NCBI GenBank assembly: GCA_964036665.1
Contig: OZ038529.1
Coordinates: 1,674,001-1,738,000, forward strand
Reading direction: 5' to 3'
DNA from: Gordius sp. MW1
Taxonomy: Eukaryota > Nematomorpha > Gordioida > Gordea > Gordiidae
Length of the DNA stretch: 64,000 nucleotides
Part shown: piece by piece, positions 52,400-63,690 of the stretch
Position numbering within the stretch: the stretch's first letter is position 1
Layout: every line of letters begins with the position of its first letter
The notes under the pieces: generated by a model
Databases searched by the model: none
Told to the model about the DNA's origin: nothing
What the model saw: the letters and a program-made list of their open reading frames with translations, nothing else
Translations under genes and position numbers: made by a program

Positions 52400-54395
52400 A
52401 AACTAATTTTCGTCCTACCTAGCGCCACATCCCGTTCACTCTGTCAAGAGAATATCGTATTCATTCTAATATATATATATATTTTTTTTTTTGACTACCA
52501 ACATACTAATCCATTTGTATATATACATATACTAACACACTAACCACTAACCTACTAACAATTGAACACGTAACCTCTGGTTATCGTGGCCCGAGATGCA
52601 CCGCATAGGTGTCAGATGGGACTCAATCTTAGCTTGCCGATTTAGCTAAGCTCTTGAATGTCATCGGGGCAAATACATACATACATACATACATACCCCA
52701 TATAAAAATATTACACCATCTAATAAACCCGATACGATATGATGGGCGGCAACTCCATCGACGCGTACCATCACCATCAACCCACATATAAAAATATTAC
52801 ACCATCTACAAAACCCGATACGATATGATGGGCGGCAACTCCATCGACGAGTACCATCACCATCAAGATCAATCCTAACAAAAACAAAACAAACAAAAAA
52901 GAAGAAGAAAAAAACAACGCGCAACGATAACATCGACGCGGCTGCGGCCAGAACAATTTGATATCCAGCGCAAACTCTATCTAAATGCAGCACAAACAAC
53001 ACCCAATCCTTATCTGATAATCAAAGTGGTAGACCCCAACACACCACGTAGTTAAAAAAACCATATGTAACCTGATCGGGGCGTAGACGTATTGATGATC
53101 GTACTTAATGAAATTGCTAAGGACATCAAGTCTGCGACTTCTCGATAAAGGGGGAGGTGTTGAATAACCGCCTTCCCCCCCCCCGCCATTCCCTTCTCCC
53201 CTTCATCACAGACATTTTTGTACTAATTTATAACGACAGCCTTGTGCTGGTTACGTATTAATGATTAATTTTTACCCTTTCGCGTTCGCATAACTTTGAT
53301 ATTAAAAAAAGAAAAAGGTAGAGTATCGGCAAACCATCTGCTGACATAACTCCACCCCAACCTACAACACAATTCATATATTTTATTATTCTGGATTAAT
53401 TATCCAATTTTCCCCTACAATTTTCAATATTATAAAATTTCTGCTACTCTCGTATTTGTACCAGAACATATATTATTACAAATAAAACTTTCTTTGGACT
53501 TTAACAACTAATAAAAGCTTGATATTAAATCCGGAGCGGATTTAAAACTTGTTGTGTCCCAAACCCCCCCCCCCCCGCCCTACTTCGAACAGCGATGATT
53601 TAAATCCCCCCCCCCCCCGACCTACTACTTATAACGATAATTTAATTACCTAACTTGATTTTTACTTTCCCTTCCACCTTACCAATTGGGTCAACTTCTG
53701 TGGATATATATAAAAATAATGGTAATAAAATGCCAGTGCGTTATACGATGATCGCGTTTGTTATAATCCCCCTCCCCGATCGTGATGGTACTGTTTACAT
53801 ATTTTGATCTCCCATCATTATTGTTTACATCTTCAATCTCCTCCTCTCCTCCAATCATTAATATAATTTTTTCTCTCATTCGCAGTTTTAATATAATTAA
53901 ATATATATATTTCCGCTTATATAATTTACGAATGACCAGTCCTCCCTTTTTGGGGGGAGGACAAATAAATAAAATATTAACGAAAATTCCCGCTCGACCA
54001 CAACGATTATTGAACCTTATAAACCTCCCCCTTTATCGAGAAGTTGCAGACTTAAAGTTCTGCCGTTCCGATAAAGGTATAGGGGTAACAATTATTTTTA
54101 AAAGTCATTTAAAGACTGAGGCGGACTTAGGTTGAGGTGGCGTTTAAATCATAGGTATAACAAACAATATAATTTTTTAAACATTTTTTCTGAAAATTTA
54201 GCCCATTTAATTTATCATCTGACATCTAGTGCCAGTTCTTGACCTTTGCCCTCTGATCGACTGATTAATGGACTGTGGATTTAATCGAAGAAATCCCGCA
54301 CTGTAAATCAGCGATATAAAGGGTAGGTGCTGAGCATTACGCACCCGAACGCCGGCCCTTTTCCCAGATTACCGCGATAGGGTGAGTTAGGTAAC

Positions 54396-54704
54396 AGGTT
54401 ACCGGCTGCCCGGCTTAGGCCGGCAGGTACCGGGCCTGTCAGGCCCTTAGCTGCACCGTTAGATCGGAATACAAACAACAATGTTGTAAATCGGGTGGCC
54501 GAACCCGTAGCGACGCGAAGGAGGAAGTGCTGGGGATGCAGGGCGAGGCATCTCCCGCCTATGTGCCCCAAACCCCGGGCACACATCACACCTACGGTCT
54601 CCGACCGCGAAGGAGACGGTACGGCCGAAGTCGTCGAAGGGGCCTTAGGAGGCCTGAACATCGACGAGTCGACTGCGTCCACGTCACAGTTACGGAGGAC
54701 GTAG
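54396..54704 (+). other. Zinc-knuckle-like ORF module, unit 3
   Basis: Same as the module at 43389-43700. Confidence 0.45.
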
Positions 54705-55012
54705 GAGTGACACTACACCGATTGTTACCCTTTCTTCCCCCCCCCCCCATATAAAAAATTATCGGTATACGCCTATCTATACTATTACCACGGCTCTCAC
54801 CCCTCCCACACAGCAAGACACGTCTCTCCCAGGGGATTTAGGCGTCATACAAAATAACCTTTAAAGAATTGCCTTCATTTAACATCCTTATATGACCCCG
54901 TCGCTTAAAAATATCTTTAAACCCCCTGGTCCTAACAAATTAGAAACAACCAACTCCGTGCTCTCATCACTACTTGGATAGAAATTATACTTAGTCTTAC
55001 TATTCCTCATCT

Positions 55013-57724
55013 ATGCGGATCAACATAGCTTCCCTGAATGTCCAATCGCTGAACGACCCTGGGATTTTACAGTCACTTACAACCTTCGCTGCCCTTAACA
55101 ACTTTCAAATTTTCTGCGTTCAGCAGACCAGGTATTCCCAGTGTAAAAAAGTCCCTGTCAATGAATACCATTTTTACGCCTCCGAACGGGGAGATGAACC
55201 CGCATCCGGGGTCGGCATTTTCATCAAAAAAACGCTGAAAGTAAAAAGTATTAACTTTGTCAACAACCGCCTGATCATAGCCCACGTATTTATTAAAAAT
55301 AGAATCCTTTCTATTTTCAATGTCTATGCTCCCCCTTCCTCAAAAAACTTTATCTCTGCTGAAAACTTCTTCCTTAACATACAACACGAAATGAATCTAA
55401 ACTTTAAAAGTATAAAAATAATTTTAGGAGACTTCAATTCCTCCCTAACACGTAACGCCAATGACAACCCCTTCTGCATAGGACCCAACTCTATTGGACC
55501 GACCAATAGAAATGGCAAAATGCTTAAAAAATGGTGCGCCAAACACAAATTTATGGTTTCTTCAACCTTCACCGATCTCCCCCTTGACAGTCTAATTACC
55601 TACCAAAAAAACGAAAAACATCGCGGTACCCAAATAGACCATATCTTATGCCAATTAAAACACCGCAGAATTATCAAAAACTTTCGCACTATCCAACCAA
55701 TCATAAAGACTGACCACTTTGTCATTGCGGCTGAAATTTTTATTACACCAGCCGCCCTCCACTCATTTAAAAATATTCAAAACTACCCACCTAGCTCACG
55801 TTTAATAAAGGACACTGCTCAGCTAGCCACTAGACTTCAAACAGATTTTAAGCTACTTGGCAACTTAGATACGCTTCCGATCAACGAGCATAACACCTTG
55901 TTAACCGAGCTTTTTACCCCCAGGCACGACAAACAATTACACATCAATACCAAATCCTGGTTCTCAGAAGAAACAATAACTCTACTAGAATCCCGTAACA
56001 ATGTCTTCAAAGACAAAACCCTTAAATTTAAAAAGCTTTGGATCAAGACACTTACGAAAAAGATAAAATCCAGCATCAAAAAAGACAGGAAAAATTTCTT
56101 CTCTAACAAATTAAATGACGCCGAACAAGCTGCGCGTTCTAACAACACCCATTCTTTGTATAAAATTCTAAAAACTCTAACCACGAAATTCTCCAATAAA
56201 CACAACTACCACTCGCTACATAACGACAATCGCAATCCCAACGACTCCTTGAACCAAACAAAGGTATGGGAAGAACATTTTCGATCAATCCTGACCATAC
56301 CAATTCCATTTCCCTTCTCTGATATATACTTAGAGTTTATTAATAACTTCAAATGTCCTCCCACCTCTTTTATTAAGGATGATCCACCGACCCTAGGCGA
56401 AATAAAGTCCGCAGTAAAATCTCTCAAACTACATAAAGCCCCAGACGGAGAGGAAATTACAGCCGAGGCCCTTAAGGCTGATTTTAACCTTTCATCCAAG
56501 CTCCTGCTCTCTCTCTTCTCCAAAATCTGGACTCAGGAGTCCATCCCCCATTCATGGTCCACTGGCTTGCTTAGCAAAATTTACAAAAAAGGAGATCCTT
56601 CTATCCCTGACAATTATAGAGGGATCACTATAATAAATAACATTTCTAAAATTTTCATAAAAATCATATACAGACGGATCTACCCTTATGTCGACAATAA
56701 CCTAAAGACCAACCAGGCGGGTTTTCGAAAGTCCAAAACAACTATTGAACACATTCTAACCCTCAAGAATCTAATCGACATTTCTTCCAAAGCAAAAACA
56801 CCCCTAATCCTAACCTTTGTTGACATCCATAAAGCTTTTGACTCACTCTCCCACCTCTACATATGGGAATCCTTATGCCTCATTGGTATCCCCAAAAAAA
56901 TCATTAGACTTATCTTCTATCTCTATAAAGACATGAAGGTGGTCGTCAAACATCTGCACCGCCGATCCAACCCTATCTTAGTCAATTCTGGAGTTAGGCA
57001 GGGGTGCCCACTCTCACCTCTCATATTCATCACTGCCATGGACCTCATAATAAAGAGATCGACACTTCCATTTGACGGTATCAACTTGGGTGAACAAAAT
57101 ATATCTTCCCTCTTATTCGCAGACGATCTTTGCATAGTCTCCGACTCGATCTCCAGAACTCAGAACTTCATTGACAGATTCACCATGGAGACCCAGAAAG
57201 CGGGTCTAATGATAAACCCTAACAAATCCAATATCCTATCAATCAATTTACCATTGCAATCAAAACCCGTTCTCATTGATAATACTCAAGTCCCCATCTC
57301 AGATTCAGTTAATTATCTTGGAGTCACTCTCTCCTACGACACATACTCCCTTTTAGACATCTCGAATAAAATAGGAAAAGCCCTGAAAAAATTCTACTCG
57401 TGCTACTCTATATGGAAGTCGCATGAACTGGCCCTACCAACCCGCCTCCGCATGTTCAAAACCACTATCTTACCCATTCTACTCTATGGCTGTGAAACGT
57501 GGTCTCTCAAAGGCCCGACTCTTAGAACGGCCCAAACAAAACTCAATAAAATGCTAAAGATAGTATGTAATATTTTCTACCCGGAAGTAATCAGCAACGT
57601 CAACCTCTGGACCCTTTGTAAAATCCCTCCCATTAAAAACGTAATAATTTCTCGGAAATGGAACTTCCTGGCACATCAGTCTAGACGCAGTGGTATTAAC
57701 ATATGTCTAAGTTCTATTTTTTGA
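55013..57724 (+). CDS. LINE endonuclease-reverse transcriptase, unit 3, 903 aa
   Basis: The only unit with endonuclease and RT in one frame. Residues 1-240 are an apurinic-type endonuclease (RINIASLNVQSLN, NVYAPP, GDFNSSL, GTQIDHIL, TDHF). RT spans about 440-740, with PDNYRGITIINN, GFRKSKTT, FVDIHKAFDS, QGCPLSPLIF near 662 and FADD near 701. A C-terminal region with LLYGCETWSLKG follows. Compared with units 1 and 2, loss of three bases at about 57721 turns TGG AGA into TGA, cutting about 58 residues; the old frame would end at 57901. Because the loss is beyond the RT core, activity is possible but unproven. Clade within the endonuclease-type LINEs not assigned. Confidence 0.85.
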   Translation: MRINIASLNVQSLNDPGILQSLTTFAALNNFQIFCVQQTRYSQCKKVPVNEYHFYASERGDEPASGVGIFIKKTLKVKSINFVNNRLIIAHVFIKNRILSIFNVYAPPSSKNFISAENFFLNIQHEMNLNFKSIKIILGDFNSSLTRNANDNPFCIGPNSIGPTNRNGKMLKKWCAKHKFMVSSTFTDLPLDSLITYQKNEKHRGTQIDHILCQLKHRRIIKNFRTIQPIIKTDHFVIAAEIFITPAALHSFKNIQNYPPSSRLIKDTAQLATRLQTDFKLLGNLDTLPINEHNTLLTELFTPRHDKQLHINTKSWFSEETITLLESRNNVFKDKTLKFKKLWIKTLTKKIKSSIKKDRKNFFSNKLNDAEQAARSNNTHSLYKILKTLTTKFSNKHNYHSLHNDNRNPNDSLNQTKVWEEHFRSILTIPIPFPFSDIYLEFINNFKCPPTSFIKDDPPTLGEIKSAVKSLKLHKAPDGEEITAEALKADFNLSSKLLLSLFSKIWTQESIPHSWSTGLLSKIYKKGDPSIPDNYRGITIINNISKIFIKIIYRRIYPYVDNNLKTNQAGFRKSKTTIEHILTLKNLIDISSKAKTPLILTFVDIHKAFDSLSHLYIWESLCLIGIPKKIIRLIFYLYKDMKVVVKHLHRRSNPILVNSGVRQGCPLSPLIFITAMDLIIKRSTLPFDGINLGEQNISSLLFADDLCIVSDSISRTQNFIDRFTMETQKAGLMINPNKSNILSINLPLQSKPVLIDNTQVPISDSVNYLGVTLSYDTYSLLDISNKIGKALKKFYSCYSIWKSHELALPTRLRMFKTTILPILLYGCETWSLKGPTLRTAQTKLNKMLKIVCNIFYPEVISNVNLWTLCKIPPIKNVIISRKWNFLAHQSRRSGINICLSSIF

Positions 57725-58176
57725 CCCCCGCAATTACGAACCCTCAAATGCAGAGGAAGCTGGATTTATCAAACCTTTCAGCAACTCAGGTCCCTCAACC
57801 ACGATTGGAATTCACTCCTCCCTATAATGCAGGACAGGACGGATTGGAAAACCTTCTCTTCGTCCCACTTTCCCAAGTCGTACCCTCCCGTGACGAGATA
57901 AAAACTAATTTTCGTCCTACCTAGCGCCACATCCCGTTCACTCTGTCAAGAGAATATCGTATTCATTCTAATATATATATATTTTTTTTTTTTTTGACTA
58001 CCAACATACTAATCCATTTGTATATATACATATACTAACACACTAACCACTAACCTACTAACAATTGAACACGTAACCTCTGGTTATCGTGGCCCGAGAT
58101 GCACCGCATAGGTGTCAGATGGGACTCAATCTTAGCTTGCCGATTTAGCTAAGCTCTTGAATGTCATCGGGGCAAA

Positions 58177-58418
58177 TACATACATACATACATACATACA
58201 TACATACATACATACATACATACATACATACATACATACATACATACCCCATATAAAAATATTACACCATCTACTAAACCCGATACGATATGATGGGCGG
58301 CAACTCCATCGACGCGTACCATCACCATCAACCCACATATAAAAATATTACACCATCTACAAAACCCGATACGATATGATGGGCGGCAACTCCATCGACG
58401 AGTACCATCACCATCAAG
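58177..58418. repeat. Expanded (CATA)n and monomers after unit 3
   Basis: About 18 CATA units, against about six after units 1 and 2, followed by the same two 84-bp monomers. The expansion marks this junction as different from the inner ones. Confidence 0.85.
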
Positions 58419-59267
58419 ATCAATCCTAACAAAAACAAAACAAAAACAAAAAAAGAAGAAAAAAACAACGCGCAACGATAACATCGACGCGGCTGCGGCC
58501 AGAACAATTTGATATCCAGCGCAAACTCTATCTAAATGCAGCACAAACAACACCCAATCCTTATCTGATAATCAAAGTGGTAGACCCCAACACACCACGT
58601 AGTTAAAAAAACCATATGTAACCTGATCGGGGCGTAGACGTATTGATGATCGTACTTAATGAAATTGCTAAGGACATCAAGTCTGCGACTTCTCGATAAA
58701 GGGGGAGGTGTTGTATAACCGCCTTCCCCCCCCCCCGCCATTCCCTTCTCCCCTTCATCACAGACATTTTTGTACTAATTTATAACGACAGCCTTGTGCT
58801 GGTTACGTATTAATGATTAATTTTTACCCTTTCGCGTTCGCATAACTTTGATATTAAAAAAAGAAAAAGGTAGAGTATCGGCAAACCATCTGCTGACATA
58901 ACTCCACCCCAACCTACAACACAATTCATATATTTTATTATTCTGGATTAATTATCCAATTTTCCCCTACAATTTTCAATATTATAAAATTTCTGCTACT
59001 CTCGTATTTGTACCAGAACATATATTATTACAAATAAAACTTTCTTTGGACTTTAACAACTAATAAAAGCTTGATATTAAATCCGGAGCGGATTTAAAAC
59101 TTGTTGTGTCCCAAACCCCCCCCCCCCCCCCGCCCTACTTCGAATAGCGATGATTTAAATCCCCCCCCCGACCTACTACTTATAACGATAATTTAATTAC
59201 CTAACTTGATTTTTACTTTCCCTTCCACCTTACCAATTGGGTCAACTTCTGTGGATATATATAAAAA

Positions 59268-59435
59268 CTCGGGCCTTCGGCCCTCGTGGGAAGGGGGAGG
59301 GGCGAAGGGGAGGGGAGAAGGAAAGGGGGGACGACTCATCTTTACTTCGTATAAATGTATCATATTTGCTATGCAATTTATGGGCGAGAAAGGTGGGAAG
59401 GGGCGAGAATGCCTATAGGGGGGTATTAAATGCCT
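59268..59435. repeat. G-rich dispersed repeat, copy B, abutting the array
   Basis: GGGAAGGGGGAGG-type start, then TATTTGCTATGCAATTTATGG and GGGGCGAGAATGCCTATAGG. Copy A is at 37915-38095. It begins exactly where the partial fourth LINE unit ends. Confidence 0.8.
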
Positions 59436-60468
59436 AATGATTAATTAATTATTTATACAAATTTTTCATTTATAGGCAAAATGTAATATAGGCAAAATGT
59501 AATATAGGCAAGGGTTAGGGTTAGATTTAGTGTTTGCATCTAGTTGCGTATTACATTAGTTTTTACGGCCTTTAGTGATTATGGGTCTAACAAACATTAT
59601 ATCATAAAACATCACAATGTTAAGAATTTGCAGAATTGTTGGGAGAAGTTTTTGTTGAATTTAAACAATTTTTAATTAAAAAAATCAAAAATTTGGAGAA
59701 TGGTCATTTTTTCTCCATTGGTCAGTACCAACAGATACTCTTAAAGTCAATAATAGCCAAAAAAAACGGAAAAAAAAATTTGATGCTCTTATTGGCCAAT
59801 GGTCATTTTTCCATCGGTCAGCAGCCAGCACACGGTAAAAATGGATATAAATTCACAAGAGTAAAAAAAAACGAAAAAAAAAATTTCGAATCACATTTTG
59901 GCCAATGGTCATTTTATTCCATTGGTCAGCAGCCAGAGCACGGTAAAAGTAGATATAAATTCATAATAGTCAAAAAAAACGAAAAAAAAATTTTCGAATC
60001 ACATTTTGGCCAATGGTCATTTTATTCCATTGGTCAGCAGCCAGCGGACGGCCAAAAAGTCATAATAGCAATGGTAGGAACAGGAACAATCATAATAGTC
60101 AAAAAAAAACGAAAAAAATGATTTCGATTCACATTTTGGCCAATGGTCATTTTTTCCATCGGTCAGGAGCCAGCGGACGGCCAAAAAGTCATAATAGCAA
60201 TGGTAGCAACAGGAATAATACTAATAGTCAAAAAAAAAACGAAAAAATAAACTCGGATTCACATTTTGGCCAATAGTCATTTTTTCATTGGTCAGCAGCC
60301 AGCGGACGGCCAAAAAGTCTTATTATCAATGATAGTAACAAGAACAATCGTAATAGTCAAAACTAAAACGAAAAAAAAACTTGGAATCACATTTTGGCCA
60401 ATGGTCATTTTTTCCATCGGTCAGCAGCCAGCGGACGGCCAAAAAGTCATAATAGCAATGGTAGTAAC

Positions 60469-61055
60469 TAGAGATGCACCGATACCAAGTATCGGCATGG
60501 TATCGGCGCCGATACCTTGCCAAAAGAATCGGCCCGATACTTTGCTAGTATCGGCAATTACCAAACCGATACCTTTTTTAATATGAAACTCAAAAAATAA
60601 TACTTATAGTATCTCCTACGATTAAAAAATAGAGGACTTTTCAAATTTTTTGAAAATTGTTTTATTTGATTGGCTATAAATATTTCTATGTGGAGTATAA
60701 TAAACTCATTGACCATCTGTTCCGACTGCGCTTTTAAGTAAATATCATTTTATTTTAAAAATTATTATATATTAAGCCTTAGATGGATTCTTTAGATACA
60801 CTATGGAGTTATTTTGTTGTGTCAGCAGATGAAAAAATTGTAATCTGTGAATTATGCAAAGCTAAAATAAGTCGTGGGGGCAAAGACAAACATTCCTTTA
60901 ACACTTCAAATTTAAGGAAACATTTAAAAACTAGACATTTAGTATAAAATTTTTTTTTATTATAAGTATCGGCATGGTATCGGTATCGGCAAAAAAATCT
61001 TAAGTATCGGCTGGTATCGGTATCGGCACAAAATAGTGGTATCGGTGCATCTCTA
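60469..61055 (+). mobile_element. hAT element with BED finger inside the satellite
   Basis: Inverted ends TAGAGATGCACCGATACC and GGTATCGGTGCATCTCTA, with many TATCGGC words near both ends. 587 bp. The other satellite block lacks it, so it marks the pre-insertion state; however no 8-bp duplication is seen at the junctions. Confidence 0.8.
60783..60947 (+). CDS. BED-type zinc finger peptide, 54 aa
   Basis: ATG frame of 54 codons with CELC and, 21 residues later, HLKTRH: C-x2-C...H-x4-H, the BED finger that binds DNA at the N terminus of many hAT transposases. The LWSYF start is usual for ZBED proteins. The frame ends directly after the finger, so it is a truncated transposase that could only bind DNA, if expressed. 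Confidence 0.65.
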   Translation: MDSLDTLWSYFVVSADEKIVICELCKAKISRGGKDKHSFNTSNLRKHLKTRHLV

Positions 61056-62399
61056 AAGGAACAATCATAAGAGTCTAAAAAAACTCCGAGATTCTAACCC
61101 AAACCCTTGTAGTGGGGTAATTATAGCAATTAATATCAATGTTAACCAATTCAAAAACGAATAGATATACTTATGCATTAATTTAACGTAGCAATTAAAA
61201 CCCGACCCCGCCGAAAGCGAGGGAGATAGAGATAAGGGGTGGGGCACCTCTTATGCATTAATTTAAAAAATAACACAGCGAGGGAAATAGAGATGAGGGG
61301 TGGGGCACCTCTTTCTCATGCATTAATTTAAAAAATCGATAACCTAATATACCCAATGCAAATAGATAGTGAGGACATCAACGGACATCAACGGACAACC
61401 AAAACAGATACTCTATAAGTCAATGATAGCCAAAAAAACGGAAAAAAAAATTTGATGCTCACTTTGGCCAATGGTCATTTTTTTCCATCGGTCAGCAGCC
61501 AGCACACGGTAAAAATGGATATAAATTCACAAGAGTAAAAGAAAACGAAAAAAAAATTTCGAATCACATTTTGGCCAATGGTCATTTTATTCCATTGGTC
61601 AGCAGCCAGGACACGGTAAAAGTAGATATAAATTCATAATAATCAAAAAAAAACGAAAAAAAAATTTTCGAATCACATTTTGGCCAATGGTCATTTTATT
61701 TCATTGGTCAGCAGCCAGCGGACGGCCAAAAAGTCATAATAGCAATGGTAGGAACAGGAACAATCATAATAGTCAAAAAAAACGAAAAAAATAATTTCGA
61801 TTCACATTTTGGCCAATGGTCATTTTTTCCATCGGTCAGGAGCCAGCGGACGGCCAAAAAGTCATAATAGCAATGGTAGTAACAGGAATAATACTAATAG
61901 TCAAAAAAAAACGAAAAAATAAACTCGGATTCACATTTTGGCCAATAGTCATTTTTTTCATTGGTCAGCAGCCAGCAGACGGCCAAAAAGTCATAATAGC
62001 AATGGTAGTAACAGGAACAATCATAATAGTCAAAAAAAAAGACAAAATAAACTTGGATTCACATTTTGGCCAATGGTCCTTTTTTTCATTGGTCAGCAGC
62101 CAGTGGACGGCCAAAAAGTCTTATTATCAATGGTAGTAACAGGAACAATCATAAGAGTCTAAAAAAACTCCGAGATTCTAACCCAAACCCTTGTAGTGGG
62201 GTAATTATAGAAATTAATATCAATGTTACCCAATTCAAAAACGAATAGATATACTTATGCATTAATTTAACGTAGCAATTAAAACCCGACCCCGCCCGAA
62301 AGCGAGGGAGATAGAGATGAGGGGTGGGGCACCTCTTTCTCATGCATTAATTTAAAAAATCGATAACCTAATATACCCAATGCAAATAGATAGGGAGGA

Positions 62400-63479
62400 C
62401 ATCAACGGACATCAACGGACAACCAAAAACGAGCCCATAAATTGAATAGCAATTAAAATTAATTTCGTTATATTAAGAAATTTTTTGCAATGACATACTT
62501 AAAGCTCCATTTAATACACTAAAATCAAATCAAGCAGGTAAATTATTGTATATTTAAGGGCATAATACTTTATATTTTTTAAAACAAAATGATATTCACA
62601 CTGAAAACATTTTTAAATTAATACAAAATATTTACAATAAAGAATAATATACTTTTTAACAGATAAAAAAATATCTCTAGAATTCAAATATCACTTACAC
62701 TTAGAATAAAAGTATAAGTAACGGGTTTAAACATACAAAAATTGTTATTTAACATCCGTAAAGAATTATTATGTTTCTAATGATTTTCGAATCGCAAAAA
62801 TAAAAGGTTTCTTTAATATACGTTAAATGGAATTGGGATTAATTTTTTTCGAAGACCTTTGATGTAAAAATTTCAATTTAAATTTGCGAAATAGATTTGA
62901 ATTTTTCTATATTAAATTGCATTGAAATGTAGAAGCTTAATTAAAATAATTTTAAATTAAAATATCAAACTTCAAAAAGCGTTAAAAATATCTTTAAAGA
63001 ATTTTTACACTATCACATTAACAAGGCACCGCCAAAAACTCTTTTCAATCAAGATTTAATCAAAAACTTAAAACTATCATTAATTTAAAAAATCCATTAA
63101 ACTTTGTTATAATTATAAGGTAAGCAAGAGCGTGATATGGCTTCGCCGAATTTATGTTAAAACTTTCTAAATTAGTTTTGCCTCTGCTGAACTAATATAA
63201 AACTTTGACTTAGTAGAAAGTTGTAATTATATAGAAAATACCTGGGCTAAGAAGCCATATAAAATTAAAACAACTTGAACGAATTTTGTTATATTTCAAA
63301 AAACGAAATTATTTAAAAAAACTTTAAATTCCGGAAGTTAGGCATGTGCAAAGAAGAGTATCGTTAACGTTTTGACTATTGAATACAAGGTTTTAATTAA
63401 AAATGAAAAATATTTTACGTGTAAGTATGTGTGAATTATAATCAAAAAATATTAATTGCTATTATGTTAAGTTAAATTT
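62400..63479. other. No gene seen
   Basis: 62405-62455 matches 40895-40945. The following 1 kb is AT-rich with nothing recognised. Confidence 0.4.
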
Positions 63480-63690
63480 CACTTCACACTTTGGCCAATG
63501 GTCATTTTTTTCATTGGTCCGTACTCAGAGCTGGTCTATAAATACATACGAGTCAAAAAAAAACGAAAAAAAATTTCGAATCACATTTTGGCCAATGGTC
63601 ATTTTTTTTCATTGGTCACTACCAACAGATACTCTATAAGTCAATGTTAGCCAAAAAAACGAGGAAAAAAATTTCACTTCACACTTTGGT
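63480..63690. repeat. Satellite fragment (TGGCCAATGGTCATTTT family)
   Basis: Two units at 63490 and 63590, cut at 63690 by the start of the next element. Confidence 0.75.

Larger units (their letters stand above)
42546..59267 (+). repeat. Head-to-tail array of three 5.5-kb LINE units plus a partial fourth
   Basis: Units begin with TTGTTGTGTC at 42546, 48046, 53549 and 59101, giving lengths of 5500, 5503 and 5552 bases. The fourth stops at about 59267, where the G-rich repeat begins. The units are nearly identical, differing mainly in homopolymer C runs, a (CATA)n tract and a few substitutions. The likely LINE 5' end is inside each unit, just after (CATA)n at 47193, 52698 and 58248, where two 84-bp monomers stand like promoter repeats. 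In this phase the first copy lacks its 5' region and the last is a 1-kb 5' stub. Confidence 0.95.
59690..62345. repeat. Composite satellite, two long duplicated blocks
   Basis: Units of about 108, 126 or 132 bases start with TTTTGGCCAATGGTCATTTT (59790, 59898, 60006, 60138, 60264, 60396). The run 59735-60468 plus 61056-61260 is repeated at 61405-62140 plus 62141-62345 with the same order of unit types. Each block ends in a degenerate tRNA-like piece (CTCCGAGATTCTAACCC) at 61083 and 62168. Some units are open in one frame but this is by chance. Confidence 0.85.

Noticed and set aside
42546..59267. Long terminal repeats of a giant LTR retrotransposon
   Set aside because: The 166-bp match at both array ends is simply the same stretch of the repeating unit; the coding part is an endonuclease-type LINE without gag-protease-integrase order.
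59636..60586. Open frames of 87-161 codons in the satellite
   Set aside because: They repeat the satellite unit in different frames (GHFFSIGQQP-like), with no start or codon signal.
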